Shown here: positions 26,670 through 35,946 of the stretch, piece after piece
How the letters are laid out: each line of letters begins with the position of its first letter
How positions within the stretch are numbered: the first letter of the stretch is position 1
DNA from: Candidatus Gastranaerophilales bacterium
Lineage (GTDB): Bacteria; Cyanobacteriota; Vampirovibrionia; Gastranaerophilales; Gastranaerophilaceae
Direction of reading: 5' to 3'
Length of the DNA stretch: 64,000 bases
Assembly (NCBI GenBank): GCA_947625305.1
Contig: CANQNW010000001.1
Span: 1-64,000, forward strand
The notes under the pieces: generated by a model
The model's input: the letters and a program-made list of their open reading frames with translations, nothing else
What the model was told of the DNA's origin: nothing
Databases searched by the model: none
Translations under genes and position numbers: made by a program

Positions 26670-27878
26670 TTAACCGATAATTTTATCAACAACACCTGCG
26701 CCAACAGTACGGCCGCCTTCTCTGATAGCGAATCTCATACCTTGTTCGATAGCAACTGGAGCGATTAATTCAACATCCATAACTACGTTATCGCCCGGCA
26801 TAACCATTTCGCCGTCAAATTTGATAGAACCTGTAACGTCAGTTGTTCTGATATAGAATTGAGGTCTGTAACCGGGGAAGAAAGGAGTATGACGACCACC
26901 TTCATCCTTAGTTAAAACGTAAACGTTAGCAGTAAATTTAGTGTGAGGTTTAATAGAACCGGGAGCTGCTAAAACTTGACCTCTTTGAACATCAGTTTTA
27001 TCAACACCTCTTAATAAAGTACCGATGTTATCACCTGCGATACCTTCATCAAGAAGTTTTCTGAACATTTCAACACCTGTAACGGTAGTTTTTTTAGTTT
27101 CGCCGAAACCAACGATTTCAACTTCCTGACCAACTTTAACTTTACCACGTTCAACTCTGCCTGTAGCAACTGTACCACGACCTGTGATAGAGAATACATC
27201 TTCAATAGGCATTAAGAACGGTTGATCAACATCACGTTCAGGGGTTGGAATCCAAGTATCAACTGCATCCATAAGTTCCCAAATTTTATCAACCCATTTA
27301 TCTTGACCACGAGTTATTGTAGGATTAGCTTGAACAGCTTCCAATGCTTTTAAAGCAGAACCTTTAATAAATGGTGTATTGTCGCCGTCGAATTCATATT
27401 TTGTTAATAATTCTCTTGCTTCCATTTCAACTAATTCAAGTAATTCTTCGTCTTCAACCATATCACATTTGTTTAAGAAAACAACTAATTTAGGAACACC
27501 AACCTGACGAGCAAGTAAGATGTGTTCTCTTGTTTGAGGCATTGCACCGTCTGTAGCTGCGATAACGAGGATTGCGCCATCCATTTGAGCAGCACCTGTA
27601 ATCATGTTTTTAACATAATCTGCGTGCCCGGGGCAGTCAACGTGTGCATAGTGTCTTGCATCTGTTTCATATTCTACGTGTGCTGTAGAGATTGTAATAC
27701 CTCTTGCTTTTTCTTCGGGAGCTGCGTCGATTTCATCAAACTTTTTAGCTTGAGCTTTACCAACAGCTGCCATACAAGATGTGATTGCTGCAGTTAATGT
27801 TGTTTTACCGTGGTCAACGTGACCTACAGTACCAATATTAACGTGCGGTTTGTTTCTTTCAAACTTTTCGCGTGCCAT
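26670..27878 (-). CDS. tuf: Translation elongation factor Tu
   Basis: This 402 aa protein delivers aminoacyl-tRNA to the ribosome. The GTPase motifs are all present: [10 protein letters not shown] (P-loop), the switch region with [30 protein letters not shown], and GSALKAL. Domains 2 and 3 are complete to [11 protein letters not shown]. The gene uses the most favoured codons of the window and ends with a strong terminator. It lies just downstream of three tRNA genes on the same strand, as in the tRNA-tufB operon of Escherichia coli. Confidence 0.98.
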   Translation of the reverse strand: MAREKFERNKPHVNIGTVGHVDHGKTTLTAAITSCMAAVGKAQAKKFDEIDAAPEEKARGITISTAHVEYETDARHYAHVDCPGHADYVKNMITGAAQMDGAILVIAATDGAMPQTREHILLARQVGVPKLVVFLNKCDMVEDEELLELVEMEARELLTKYEFDGDNTPFIKGSALKALEAVQANPTITRGQDKWVDKIWELMDAVDTWIPTPERDVDQPFLMPIEDVFSITGRGTVATGRVERGKVKVGQEVEIVGFGETKKTTVTGVEMFRKLLDEGIAGDNIGTLLRGVDKTDVQRGQVLAAPGSIKPHTKFTANVYVLTKDEGGRHTPFFPGYRPQFYIRTTDVTGSIKFDGEMVMPGDNVVMDVELIAPVAIEQGMRFAIREGGRTVGAGVVDKIIG

Positions 27879-27952
27879 GAGTTTAAACTCCTTTTTCTTT
27901 AATATTCTACTTTCCTATATTTTATACTAATACTAGGTTTTTATTTTTAAAT

Positions 27953-28024
27953 AGCCCTTGACGGGACTTGAACCCGTGGCCTCTCCCTTACCAAGGGAGT
28001 GCGCTACCACTGCGCCACAAGGGC
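27953..28024 (-). tRNA. tRNA-Thr (anticodon GGT)
   Basis: On the - strand: acceptor GCCCTTG pairs with CAAGGGC, D-stem GCGC/GCGC, anticodon stem CTCCC/GGGAG with loop TTGGTAA (anticodon GGT), T-arm ACGGG-TTCAAGT-CCCGT, discriminator T. 72 nt. CCA is not encoded. Confidence 0.95.
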
Positions 28025-28068
28025 TCATTTGTTTTTGAGCCTTTCTCGCCAAACCAGGCTCTATAAAA

Positions 28069-28151
28069 TGGGCAGAGGTGGATTCGAACCACCGTAGACT
28101 CACGTCAACAGATTTACAGTCTGTCGCCTTTAGCCACTCGGCCATCTACCC
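28069..28151 (-). tRNA. tRNA-Tyr (anticodon GTA)
   Basis: On the - strand: acceptor GGGTAGA pairs with TCTGCCC, anticodon loop CTGTAAA (anticodon GTA), a long variable arm as expected for bacterial tRNA-Tyr, T-loop TTCGAAT, discriminator A. 83 nt. CCA is not encoded. Confidence 0.95.
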
Positions 28152-28188
28152 ATCAATATTTAATTGTTAATGTCCAATATCTTTAAAC

Positions 28189-28260
28189 AGCCGGTGATAG
28201 GAATCGAACCTACAACCTACGGTTTACAAAACCGTTGCTCTACCGTTGAGCTACACCGGC
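28189..28260 (-). tRNA. tRNA-Thr (anticodon TGT)
   Basis: On the - strand: acceptor GCCGGTG pairs with CACCGGC, D-stem GCTC/GAGC, anticodon stem ACGGT/ACCGT with loop TTTGTAA (anticodon TGT), T-arm GTAGG-TTCGATT-CCTAT, discriminator T. 72 nt. It is the first gene of the tRNA-tuf transcript. Confidence 0.95.
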
Positions 28261-28440
28261 ACATTTATATGCTTATTGTATAATATAAAGGACATACTCC
28301 ATTGTCAAGAAAAAATTATTTTTTTACTCCGTCTGGACTTTTTTTTTTCTATTAGTTATCATTATTCAATACCTTACCAATTTACTATGTTTATTTATTG
28401 TTTTATTAATAAATTCGGTAAATAAAAAGGAGTTTAGCAC

Positions 28441-28764
28441 ATGTCTGATATTATGGAACTTGATGATAATAATTTTAACCGGGAAGTAACGGAGCAAAAT
28501 AATCTTACCCTTGTTGATTTCTGGGCAACTTGGTGCGGACCTTGCCGTAAACTATCACCTGTTATTGATGAACTTGCTAAAGAATTTGACGGAAAGGTAA
28601 AATTTGTTAAAATAAAAGCAGATGAAAATATGCAAACGGCTCAAAAATATTCTATCAGCGGTGTACCCAGCCTTTTATTATTTAAAAACGGTGAAGTCGT
28701 TGAAAGAATTGTTAACTTAGTGCCAAAATCAATAATTTCATCCGCAATCAATAAGCACTTATAA
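28441..28764 (+). CDS. trxA: Thioredoxin
   Basis: This is a 107 aa protein with the active site FWATWCGPCRKL (C32, C35), the cis-proline loop ISGVPSLLLFKNG, and the complete thioredoxin fold. It reduces disulfides of cytosolic proteins. The ribosome site AAAAGGAG precedes the ATG. It starts a short run with two small membrane proteins, the first of which begins 1 bp after the trx stop. Confidence 0.95.
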   Translation: MSDIMELDDNNFNREVTEQNNLTLVDFWATWCGPCRKLSPVIDELAKEFDGKVKFVKIKADENMQTAQKYSISGVPSLLLFKNGEVVERIVNLVPKSIISSAINKHL

Positions 28765-28765
28765 A

Positions 28766-29224
28766 ATGGATAACAAAAACTATAATAACGACTTTTTCAG
28801 CTATAACGGTGTAATCGGAAGAAAAAATTACATCATAAATATGCTTATACTATTTGCCTTGTATTTCGCTTTATTTTTCGTAAGGTTTGAAACTTTTACA
28901 CAATTTACAAATATTAAATTCATACTCCCCGTCTTAATGTTTATGGTAAGTCTGTTTAAATTTGTAATTTTGATGTCGGCACTTTCCGTTATTTACAGAA
29001 GAATTGCAGATATTTCTTTATTCAGGTCATATGCTTTTAATCTGGCAATGAAAAGAATTTTTGTTTTAATTTATGTTTTTCCTATTTTGTATTTATTCTG
29101 CTTAAGGTATTTTCTTGATATTATTCCTTTTATAATAACAGCTTTGGATTTTACCGTATTATATATGTTGTTCCCGTTAGGAATAATAGGAATTATTATT
29201 TTCAGCTTTGTAAAATCAAAATAA
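28766..29224 (+). CDS. Small polytopic membrane protein (DUF805-like)
   Basis: This is a 152 aa protein with four predicted transmembrane segments. The N-terminal YNGVIGRKNYIINM resembles the FxGRxxRxxYW entry motif of DUF805 proteins, and YRRIADISLFRSYA between helices 2 and 3 fits the same family. No function is known for the family. Its gene follows trxA almost without a gap. Confidence 0.55.
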   Translation: MDNKNYNNDFFSYNGVIGRKNYIINMLILFALYFALFFVRFETFTQFTNIKFILPVLMFMVSLFKFVILMSALSVIYRRIADISLFRSYAFNLAMKRIFVLIYVFPILYLFCLRYFLDIIPFIITALDFTVLYMLFPLGIIGIIIFSFVKSK

Positions 29225-29278
29225 AAAATTTGTAATTTTTAGAAAATACCCTATACTATAAAAGGAGGCAGTAAAACA

Positions 29279-29767
29279 ATGAGTGATGACAGACTTTTTG
29301 TATCAAATAATCCTATTGGCAGAGTTTGGTATTTTATAAATATAATAATTCTTATCGTTTTAACTTTTATAACAAAATTTGTTTTTGAACAATATATTAT
29401 TCCAAATACAAGAACTGACGAATACACACTTATAGCTCAAATAATTATGTATTTTTTATATTTGGTTTATCTTATATCTTTTTGCTCACTCATAGACAGA
29501 AGATTATACGATATATCGGGCGATAGAAACTCTTCGGCATACAAAACAATTTCAAGTCTTATGTCTCTTATAATATTTTATGAAATATGTGTAGTTGTAA
29601 GTAATTCATTTTCAATAAAATTACCTGTTGATTTAGAAGTATTAAATTCTGCAGGATTTATAATTTTTTTAATTTTGATATTAATTACAACTTTTCTGGG
29701 ATTTTTCAGGGGTAAAATTTCAAATCAAACATATGATAAATACAGAAAGAAACCAAAATATTATTAA
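29279..29767 (+). CDS. Small polytopic membrane protein, second DUF805-like copy
   Basis: This is a 162 aa protein with four predicted transmembrane segments. NNPIGRVWYFINI at the N-terminus and DRRLYDISGDRNSSAY between helices 2 and 3 parallel the preceding gene, so the two are probably distant paralogs. AAAGGAGG lies upstream of the ATG. The function is unknown. Confidence 0.5.
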   Translation: MSDDRLFVSNNPIGRVWYFINIIILIVLTFITKFVFEQYIIPNTRTDEYTLIAQIIMYFLYLVYLISFCSLIDRRLYDISGDRNSSAYKTISSLMSLIIFYEICVVVSNSFSIKLPVDLEVLNSAGFIIFLILILITTFLGFFRGKISNQTYDKYRKKPKYY

Positions 29768-29839
29768 TCAAATTAAATTTATATTAAGACAAATATAACC
29801 ATGGTATAATAATTCTTATAGTTTTAAGAAGGAAAAATT

Positions 29840-31150
29840 ATGCCGAAAAAGTATATATATTTTGTAGATGTTACAAACCGTGACGGAGTTCAGACTTCAA
29901 GATTAGGTCTGGCAAAACTGCAAAAAACCATAATAAATTTAATGCTGGATGATATAGGAATAACTCAATCGGAATTTGGATTTCCGACAACTAAACACGA
30001 AATAAATTATTTAAACGGAAATTTAGAACTTGTCGACCGTGGAGTTATTACTAAAACAAAATTATCAGGCTGGATGAGAGGTATTGAAGAAGATGTACTT
30101 TTATCCTTCCAAAATGTCCCAAGACTAAAATACATAAACCTTTCGGTTTCCACATCAGACCAGATGATAAAAGGAAAATTCGGCGGTAAAAAAACTCGTG
30201 ACGACATAATAAAGTCGACGACGAAAGCACTTGATACGGCCGTAGCATGCGGTGCTCAGGAAATAGGTGTTAATGCCGAAGATGCCTCAAGAAGTGATAT
30301 TGATTATTTAATTGATTTTGGGCTTGAAGCTAAAAAACACGGTGCTAAAAAATTCAGATATTGTGATACTTTAGGTTATGACGACCCTATAAGTGCATAC
30401 GAAAGAATTTCAAAAATAGCACAGGCAACTCAAATGGATATAGAACTGCATTTTCATAATGACCTCGGGATGGCTGCGGGCAATTCTGTTATGGGTGCAA
30501 AAGCGGCAATAGATTCGGGTGTAAATGCCTATATTAATACCGCAATAAACGGAATGGGAGAGAGGGCAGGCAATGCTGATTTAATCTCCTGCTTATTAGG
30601 TGTTTTAAAATCCAGCGGAATGCATGGTAAATACGAAATAGACCCTAATATTGATTTATCTAAGACTTGGAAACTTGCAAAATATACATCTTACGCCTTT
30701 AATGTTCCCATACCAATCAACCAGCCTGCAACGGGAGCAAATGCTTTTGCTCATGAATCGGGTATTCATGCGGATGGTGCTTTAAAAGACAGATTAAATT
30801 ACGAATTGTATGCTTTTGAGGAATTAGGCAGAGGCGAACCCGAAATAGTTGAAACCGGCAGAATGATTACAACAGGTGAATATGGCGGTATTAAAGGGTT
30901 CAGAAATGTATATGAAAAGATGGAAATAGAATTTGCCGATGAAGATGAGGCAAGAAACATTCTTGAACTTGCAAGATATGCTAATGTTCATACTCAAAAG
31001 CCGTTAACACAAAGTGAATTGAAATTTATTTATTATTACCCCGATATTGCGGCAAAGATAATGACCGTAACACCTTATTATATGCCGACGGGCAGTTTAA
31101 AAAAGAGAATTGATAATAACTTTATCACACAACCTCATTTATTTGTATAG
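29840..31150 (+). CDS. Re-citrate synthase-like enzyme (homocitrate/isopropylmalate synthase family)
   Basis: This is a 436 aa DRE-TIM metallolyase. Catalytic motifs are DVTNRDGVQTSR, QSEFGFPTTKHE, NAEDASRSD, HFHNDLGMAAGN and GMGERAGNADL. It lacks the C-terminal leucine-binding domain of LeuA. The NRDGVQT...EFGFPTTKHE pattern matches what I recall of clostridial Re-type citrate synthases, which condense acetyl-CoA and oxaloacetate. The downstream genes encode an aconitase-like isomerase and an isocitrate-type dehydrogenase, so a route oxaloacetate to citrate to 2-oxoglutarate (glutamate supply) is the best reading. Alternatives are homocitrate synthase or LeuA. Confidence 0.7.
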   Translation: MPKKYIYFVDVTNRDGVQTSRLGLAKLQKTIINLMLDDIGITQSEFGFPTTKHEINYLNGNLELVDRGVITKTKLSGWMRGIEEDVLLSFQNVPRLKYINLSVSTSDQMIKGKFGGKKTRDDIIKSTTKALDTAVACGAQEIGVNAEDASRSDIDYLIDFGLEAKKHGAKKFRYCDTLGYDDPISAYERISKIAQATQMDIELHFHNDLGMAAGNSVMGAKAAIDSGVNAYINTAINGMGERAGNADLISCLLGVLKSSGMHGKYEIDPNIDLSKTWKLAKYTSYAFNVPIPINQPATGANAFAHESGIHADGALKDRLNYELYAFEELGRGEPEIVETGRMITTGEYGGIKGFRNVYEKMEIEFADEDEARNILELARYANVHTQKPLTQSELKFIYYYPDIAAKIMTVTPYYMPTGSLKKRIDNNFITQPHLFV

Positions 31151-31158
31151 GAGAGATT

Positions 31159-32412
31159 ATGGGACAAACAATAGCGGAAAAAATACTATCAGCTCATGCC
31201 GGTAAAAATGTAAAACCCGGAGAGTTAATTATATCAAACATTGATGCGGTAATGGTTCAAGACGGAACAGGGCCTTTAGCAGTCAATGAATTTAAGAAAT
31301 TAAACAAAACAAAACTTTTTAATCCCGAAAGGACAATACTTTTTATAGACCATGCAGCACCAAGCCCGAGAAAGGAGCTTTCTAACTCGCACAGTGTTTT
31401 AAGAGAATTTGCAAAAGAATACGGCGCAGTGCTATCAGAAGTCGGAGATGGTGTCTGCCACCAAAGGTTAGTTGAAAGCTATATAAACCCCGGAGAAGTT
31501 CTCTTAGGCGCCGATTCTCATACCTGTACATCAGGAGCATTAGGCGCATTTGCAACAGGGGTAGGCTCTACTGATATTGCTGTTGTTATGGCGCTTGGTA
31601 AAACTTGGTTAAAAGTCCCTTCTACATATAAAATTGTGCTTAAAGGCGAATTCCAAAAAGGAGTATATGCAAAAGATTTAATACTTCACTTAATAGGCTT
31701 AATCGGAGCGGATGGTGCTACATATAAAGCATTGGAATTTACGGGTGACGGTGCAAAAAATATGTCTATGGCAGACAGATTTACCATATCAAATATGGCG
31801 GTTGAGGCTGGCGCTAAAGCAGGGCTATTTGAAACTGATGAAAAAACTTATGAATACTTAAAAGAGCATAATAGGGCGGATAAATATAAAGAAATAAAAG
31901 CAGACCCTGATGCTAAGTATGAAAGAGTAATAGAAATTAATTTGAACGAAATAAAGCCGACTATTTCATGCCCGCATACAGTCGATAATACAAAAACAAT
32001 CGATGAACTTGGCGAAGTAAAAGTAAATCAAGTATATATAGGTACCTGTACAAACGGCAGGATAGAAGATTTAAGAATTGCCGCAAAAATTTTAAAAGGC
32101 AATAAAGTAAAAGAAGGTGTAAGACTTCTTGTTGCGCCTGCATCAAGAAAAGTATTTTTAGAAGCATTACAGGAAGGCTTAATTGAAACCTTTGTAGAGG
32201 CGGGGGCTGCTATAGTAACATCTGGCTGCGGAGCATGCGTCGGAGTACACGCAGGAATACTTGGTGACGGAGAAGTTTGCCTTGCAACTCAGAACAGGAA
32301 TTTTAAAGGAAGAATGGGCAATACTGAAGGATTTATATATTTAGCATCGCCTGCAACAGCGGCATACAGTGCAATAAAAGGATATATAGCAGATGTTAGG
32401 GAGGTCTTATAA
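31159..32412 (+). CDS. Aconitase/LeuC-like hydro-lyase large subunit
   Basis: This is a 417 aa protein of the aconitase superfamily, two-subunit type. [4Fe-4S] cysteines lie in ADSHTCTSGALGAF, YIGTCTNGRIEDL and TSGCGACVGVHAG. The length fits LeuC2/homoaconitase-type large subunits rather than the approximately 470 aa LeuC1. It is 8 bp after the synthase and its last base pair region overlaps the ATG of the small subunit by 1 bp. In this operon it is expected to isomerise citrate to isocitrate. Confidence 0.85.
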   Translation: MGQTIAEKILSAHAGKNVKPGELIISNIDAVMVQDGTGPLAVNEFKKLNKTKLFNPERTILFIDHAAPSPRKELSNSHSVLREFAKEYGAVLSEVGDGVCHQRLVESYINPGEVLLGADSHTCTSGALGAFATGVGSTDIAVVMALGKTWLKVPSTYKIVLKGEFQKGVYAKDLILHLIGLIGADGATYKALEFTGDGAKNMSMADRFTISNMAVEAGAKAGLFETDEKTYEYLKEHNRADKYKEIKADPDAKYERVIEINLNEIKPTISCPHTVDNTKTIDELGEVKVNQVYIGTCTNGRIEDLRIAAKILKGNKVKEGVRLLVAPASRKVFLEALQEGLIETFVEAGAAIVTSGCGACVGVHAGILGDGEVCLATQNRNFKGRMGNTEGFIYLASPATAAYSAIKGYIADVREVL

Positions 32413-32912
32413 TGGAATTAAAAGGAAAAGCATTTAAATTCGGCGACGATATTTCTACCGACCATATAGCCCCCGGAAGATTATTTCATCTGCGCTCAAA
32501 CCTTCCTGAGCTGGCAAAACACGTACTTGAAGATGCAGACCCTGAGTTTGCCTCAAAAATGAGTAAGGGTGATTTTGTTGTTGCGGGAAATAATTTCGGC
32601 TTAGGTTCATCTCGTGAACATGCCCCTCAAATAATTAAAATAGCAGGGGTCGGAGCTGTTTTAGCCAAAAGCTTTGCCAGAATTTTTTACCGTAATGCAA
32701 TAAATATAGGGCTTTTACTAATTGAATGCAACACCGATAAAATAAATGCTGGCGATGAACTTGAAATAGACATAAAAGAAGGATATGTACATAACATTAC
32801 TCAAAACATAAAAATGCCTATTACTCCACTGCCTGACGTAATGATTAAGTTATTAAACGAGGGCGGACTTATTGAACACATTAAAAAACACGGTGATTTT
32901 GACTTGGTTTAA
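32412..32912 (+). CDS. Aconitase/LeuD-like hydro-lyase small subunit
   Basis: This is a 166 aa swivel-domain subunit. Motifs are DDISTDHIAPGR, GNNFGLGSSREHAPQ and FARIFYRNAINIGL. The substrate loop after PGR reads LFHLRSN; an arginine in this loop is reported for homoaconitase-type small subunits, where it contacts the extra carboxylate, whereas isopropylmalate isomerases have a hydrophobic residue. This supports a tricarboxylate substrate (citrate or homocitrate) rather than isopropylmalate. The inference depends on my alignment by eye. Confidence 0.82.
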   Translation: MELKGKAFKFGDDISTDHIAPGRLFHLRSNLPELAKHVLEDADPEFASKMSKGDFVVAGNNFGLGSSREHAPQIIKIAGVGAVLAKSFARIFYRNAINIGLLLIECNTDKINAGDELEIDIKEGYVHNITQNIKMPITPLPDVMIKLLNEGGLIEHIKKHGDFDLV

Positions 32913-32921
32913 GGAGATAAA

Positions 32922-33917
32922 ATGCAGACTGTAACATTAATCCCCGGGGACGGGATAGGGCCTGAAATAACGGAATCGGTAACACGGATATTAAAAGAGG
33001 CAGGAGCGCAAATAGACTGGGATATCCAAAATGCAGGTGCCGACGTTATTGAAAAAGAAGGCACTCCATTACCTGATAGGGTAATTGACTCAATAAAAAA
33101 GAACAAAGTGGCATTAAAAGCTCCTGTAACAACACCTATAGGGAAAGGATTCAGAAGTGTTAATGTTCAACTGCGCAAGGCTCTTGACCTTTATGCAAAC
33201 CTTCGCCCATGTAAAAACATAGACGGAATTAAAACAAGATTTAATAATGTTGATTTAGTAATAGTTCGTGAAAATACAGAGGATTTATACGCAGGTATTG
33301 AAAGACAAGTGGATGAAGATACGGCTGAAAGTATAAAAATAATAACAAGAAAAGCCTCATTAAGAATAGCGGAATTTGCATTTGAATATGCGGTTAAAAA
33401 TAACAGAAAACTGGTTACGGCGGTATCAAAAGCAAACATATGCAAATTATCTGACGGGTTATTTTTAAACTGCGTAAGAGAAATCTCGCAAAAATATCCT
33501 CAAATAGAATATAAAGAGATTTTAGTTGATAATTTATGTATGCAGTTAGTTCAAAACCCCGAAAAATTTGATGTTTTGGTACTTCCAAACCTTTATGGCG
33601 ATATAGTTTCAGATTTATGTGCAGGTTTAATCGGCGGGCTTGGAATAGCGCAAGGCGCTAATATTGGATTAAATGCAGCTGTATTTGAACCCGTTCATGG
33701 CAGTGCGCCTGATATAAAAGGACAAAACAAAGCAAATCCTACAGCATTATTATTATCTGCTATTGAAATGCTTAGGTATATAAATCAAAATACAATTGCG
33801 GAAAAAATTGAAAAATCATTACTTAAAACCATAAAAGAAGGTATTTATTTAACCCCCGATTTGGGAGGAACATCCACTACGGTCGAATACACAACTGCAA
33901 TAATAAATAATTTGTAA
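32922..33917 (+). CDS. NAD-type isocitrate dehydrogenase (beta-decarboxylating dehydrogenase family)
   Basis: This 331 aa protein has family motifs LIPGDGIGPEITESV, the substrate loop GFRSVNVQLRKALDLYANLRP, VIVRENTEDLYAGIE, LPNLYGDIVSDL and FEPVHGSAPDIKG. The Ser and Asn in FRSVNVxLR correspond to the isocitrate-binding Ser113/Asn115 of the Escherichia coli enzyme; isopropylmalate dehydrogenases have Glu/Leu there. The short length is that of NAD-dependent forms. It produces 2-oxoglutarate and completes the operon. Confidence 0.85.
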   Translation: MQTVTLIPGDGIGPEITESVTRILKEAGAQIDWDIQNAGADVIEKEGTPLPDRVIDSIKKNKVALKAPVTTPIGKGFRSVNVQLRKALDLYANLRPCKNIDGIKTRFNNVDLVIVRENTEDLYAGIERQVDEDTAESIKIITRKASLRIAEFAFEYAVKNNRKLVTAVSKANICKLSDGLFLNCVREISQKYPQIEYKEILVDNLCMQLVQNPEKFDVLVLPNLYGDIVSDLCAGLIGGLGIAQGANIGLNAAVFEPVHGSAPDIKGQNKANPTALLLSAIEMLRYINQNTIAEKIEKSLLKTIKEGIYLTPDLGGTSTTVEYTTAIINNL

Positions 33918-34000
33918 CAAATTTTTACATTAATTCCGATTTTTCCTAAAGTTAACATCCAAAATGCCGATATACTTATTAAATATGAAGGAAAGGTATT

Positions 34001-35899
34001 ATGGATATCAACAATATAAAGTCTGAATTTAGAGATTACATTGTTCAAAAACAATTGCAGGAAAATCCTACGGGGGAAATTGATTACAATGTAAGCATAT
34101 TTAAGTATGCCTCGGAATTTAAAGAATTTTTAGGTGATAAATATAATGTTATGCCTTCATCTATAGATATAACAGACCTTGATAGTTTAGAACTGGTAGG
34201 GGATACTGTTTCGTTTACAACCGGTAATAATACAGACGTAGAAAATAAGGGTCAAAACGATGTTAATTCATCAAATATGTCTTTTTCAGAAGATTTAATT
34301 AACGAATTTTTTGCAGATGAAAATGTAAGAAACTTTTCTGATTTAGATAATAACGGTTTTGTAACCGAAAACGAAATAAAAGCAGTCTTAAAATCAATAA
34401 GAGATAGAGACGGTAATTCAAATGATATTTCACTTGATGACCTTTCAGCATTGTATGAAATATTATATCCTTCAAAAGACGAAGAAACAGATTTTAATAT
34501 AGCTAATAATGATTTAAGTTCTGATAATTTCATCAGCGGAAATATCCAAGCTGCAAATCAATCTTATCCCGCAGGTAATGTAGCTCAAAATGAAACAGGA
34601 AAATACGAAGCAAATGTTTCTCCTGCAAAACAAGAGGAGTTAAGCACAAAGAATTTAGATGATATGACATACGATGAGTTAGTAGATACTCAATCTATTG
34701 CTCAATCTGATTATATTAACGCAAATAAAGAATTAACGGATATAATGAGCGGTAATAATGCTGAATTACTGCAAGAAGAAGCCCAAGTTCAACAATTATA
34801 TGACAAATATGAAGAAGAACTGGAAAAACTTGATGAAGAAGAAGCTGAAAAATTAAAAGAATTTAAAACTAATATTGATGCAAAAGAAAAAGAAATAGAT
34901 GATAAAAATATTGAAATTACTAACCAAGAATCAGTAGTAAGAAGTACAAAAAGTGAATATGAACAAGCTGTTCAATCAAGAGAAAGTATAGAAAGTTCAA
35001 TATCAGGACTTCAATCTTCACTATCAGGAGCCTCGGAAGAAGAAACAGCACAAATACAAGCAATGATATCCGAACTGGAATCTCAACTTTCAGCCGCAAA
35101 AACGGCAGAAGATAATGCAAAAAAGGCAATGGAAGAAGCTGAAGATAAATTAGACAGCCTAAAAGAAGAGAAAACAAAGCTTGAAGGTGAATTAGATGAA
35201 CTAAATGAACAAAAAGCCGAATGGGAAACGGAACTTGCTCAAAAATATCCTGAAATTCAAGAATATATGGATCAATATAATGAAGCAAAATCCCAATATG
35301 AAACGGATAAAAATACTGCTATTTCATCTGCAAAAGAAAATGTAAATAAAGCCTCTGATTATCTTTCTGATATTGAAAAACACATAAATGATTTTGAAAC
35401 GGAAGATAAAAAATCAGAAGGGATTTCTAAAGTTCTTGATGAATTAGGAATAAATACTTTTGATGAAGATGAAAATTCAAATGCTGATTATAATAAGAAA
35501 CTTGCCAATGCAATTCTTAAAGCAGCAAAAAATTATGTAGGCGGGAATACCAAATCTACAGGCTATTGTGCAAAAGGAGTTCGTGAAGCACTGGAAGAAG
35601 CCTTTGGAGTAAAAGACCATGCCCTATTCTCGGGTGACGCATATCAGTGGGCAGATTATTTCAATAAAAATGATGATACCTGGGCAAATATAACAGGTGA
35701 ATATAAGAGTGCATCAGATTTAAAGAACTTACCGGCAGGCGCAATAGTTGTATGGAGCAAATACAACGGAGGTCAATACGGACATATATGTATTGCAGAC
35801 GGTAAAGGCGGAGAATACAGTGACTTCTACAGGTCTAAAATAATTACAAGTTTTGCCGATAAAGGCGGAACATATCAAGTTTTCCTTCCGAAAGAATAA
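34001..35899 (+). CDS. EF-hand, coiled-coil and CHAP-like amidase protein
   Basis: This is a 632 aa protein without an obvious signal peptide. An EF-hand-like loop DLDNNGFVTENEIKAVL lies at about residue 117. A long coiled coil (about 220-470) contains many Glu/Lys heptads. The C-terminal domain (about 500-632) looks like a CHAP or NlpC/P60-type cysteine amidase: STGYCAKGVREALEEAFG gives the nucleophile Cys, and GQYGHICIADGKGGEYSDF the catalytic His. It may cut peptidoglycan if exported. GAAGGAAAGG precedes the ATG. It is followed by a bidirectional terminator. Confidence 0.6.
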   Translation: MDINNIKSEFRDYIVQKQLQENPTGEIDYNVSIFKYASEFKEFLGDKYNVMPSSIDITDLDSLELVGDTVSFTTGNNTDVENKGQNDVNSSNMSFSEDLINEFFADENVRNFSDLDNNGFVTENEIKAVLKSIRDRDGNSNDISLDDLSALYEILYPSKDEETDFNIANNDLSSDNFISGNIQAANQSYPAGNVAQNETGKYEANVSPAKQEELSTKNLDDMTYDELVDTQSIAQSDYINANKELTDIMSGNNAELLQEEAQVQQLYDKYEEELEKLDEEEAEKLKEFKTNIDAKEKEIDDKNIEITNQESVVRSTKSEYEQAVQSRESIESSISGLQSSLSGASEEETAQIQAMISELESQLSAAKTAEDNAKKAMEEAEDKLDSLKEEKTKLEGELDELNEQKAEWETELAQKYPEIQEYMDQYNEAKSQYETDKNTAISSAKENVNKASDYLSDIEKHINDFETEDKKSEGISKVLDELGINTFDEDENSNADYNKKLANAILKAAKNYVGGNTKSTGYCAKGVREALEEAFGVKDHALFSGDAYQWADYFNKNDDTWANITGEYKSASDLKNLPAGAIVVWSKYNGGQYGHICIADGKGGEYSDFYRSKIITSFADKGGTYQVFLPKE

Positions 35900-35901
35900 A
35901 A

Positions 35902-35930
35902 AAAGAGCTTATCAAATGATAAGCTCTTTT
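35902..35930. terminator. Bidirectional terminator
   Basis: AAAGAGCTTATC, loop AAAT, GATAAGCTCTTTTTTT. A-rich on the left and T-rich on the right, it lies between the + strand amidase gene and the - strand oadB, and can serve both. Confidence 0.92.
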
Positions 35931-35946
35931 TTTATATAAAATTAAC

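Noticed and set aside
27933..28145. 70 aa open frame across two tRNA genes
   Set aside because: It is an artefact of the tRNA sequences and the gap between them.
29840..33917. Leucine biosynthesis operon leuACDB
   Set aside because: The dehydrogenase has isocitrate-type residues, the synthase lacks the leucine-binding domain, and the small isomerase subunit has an Arg loop. Still not excluded for the first gene alone.
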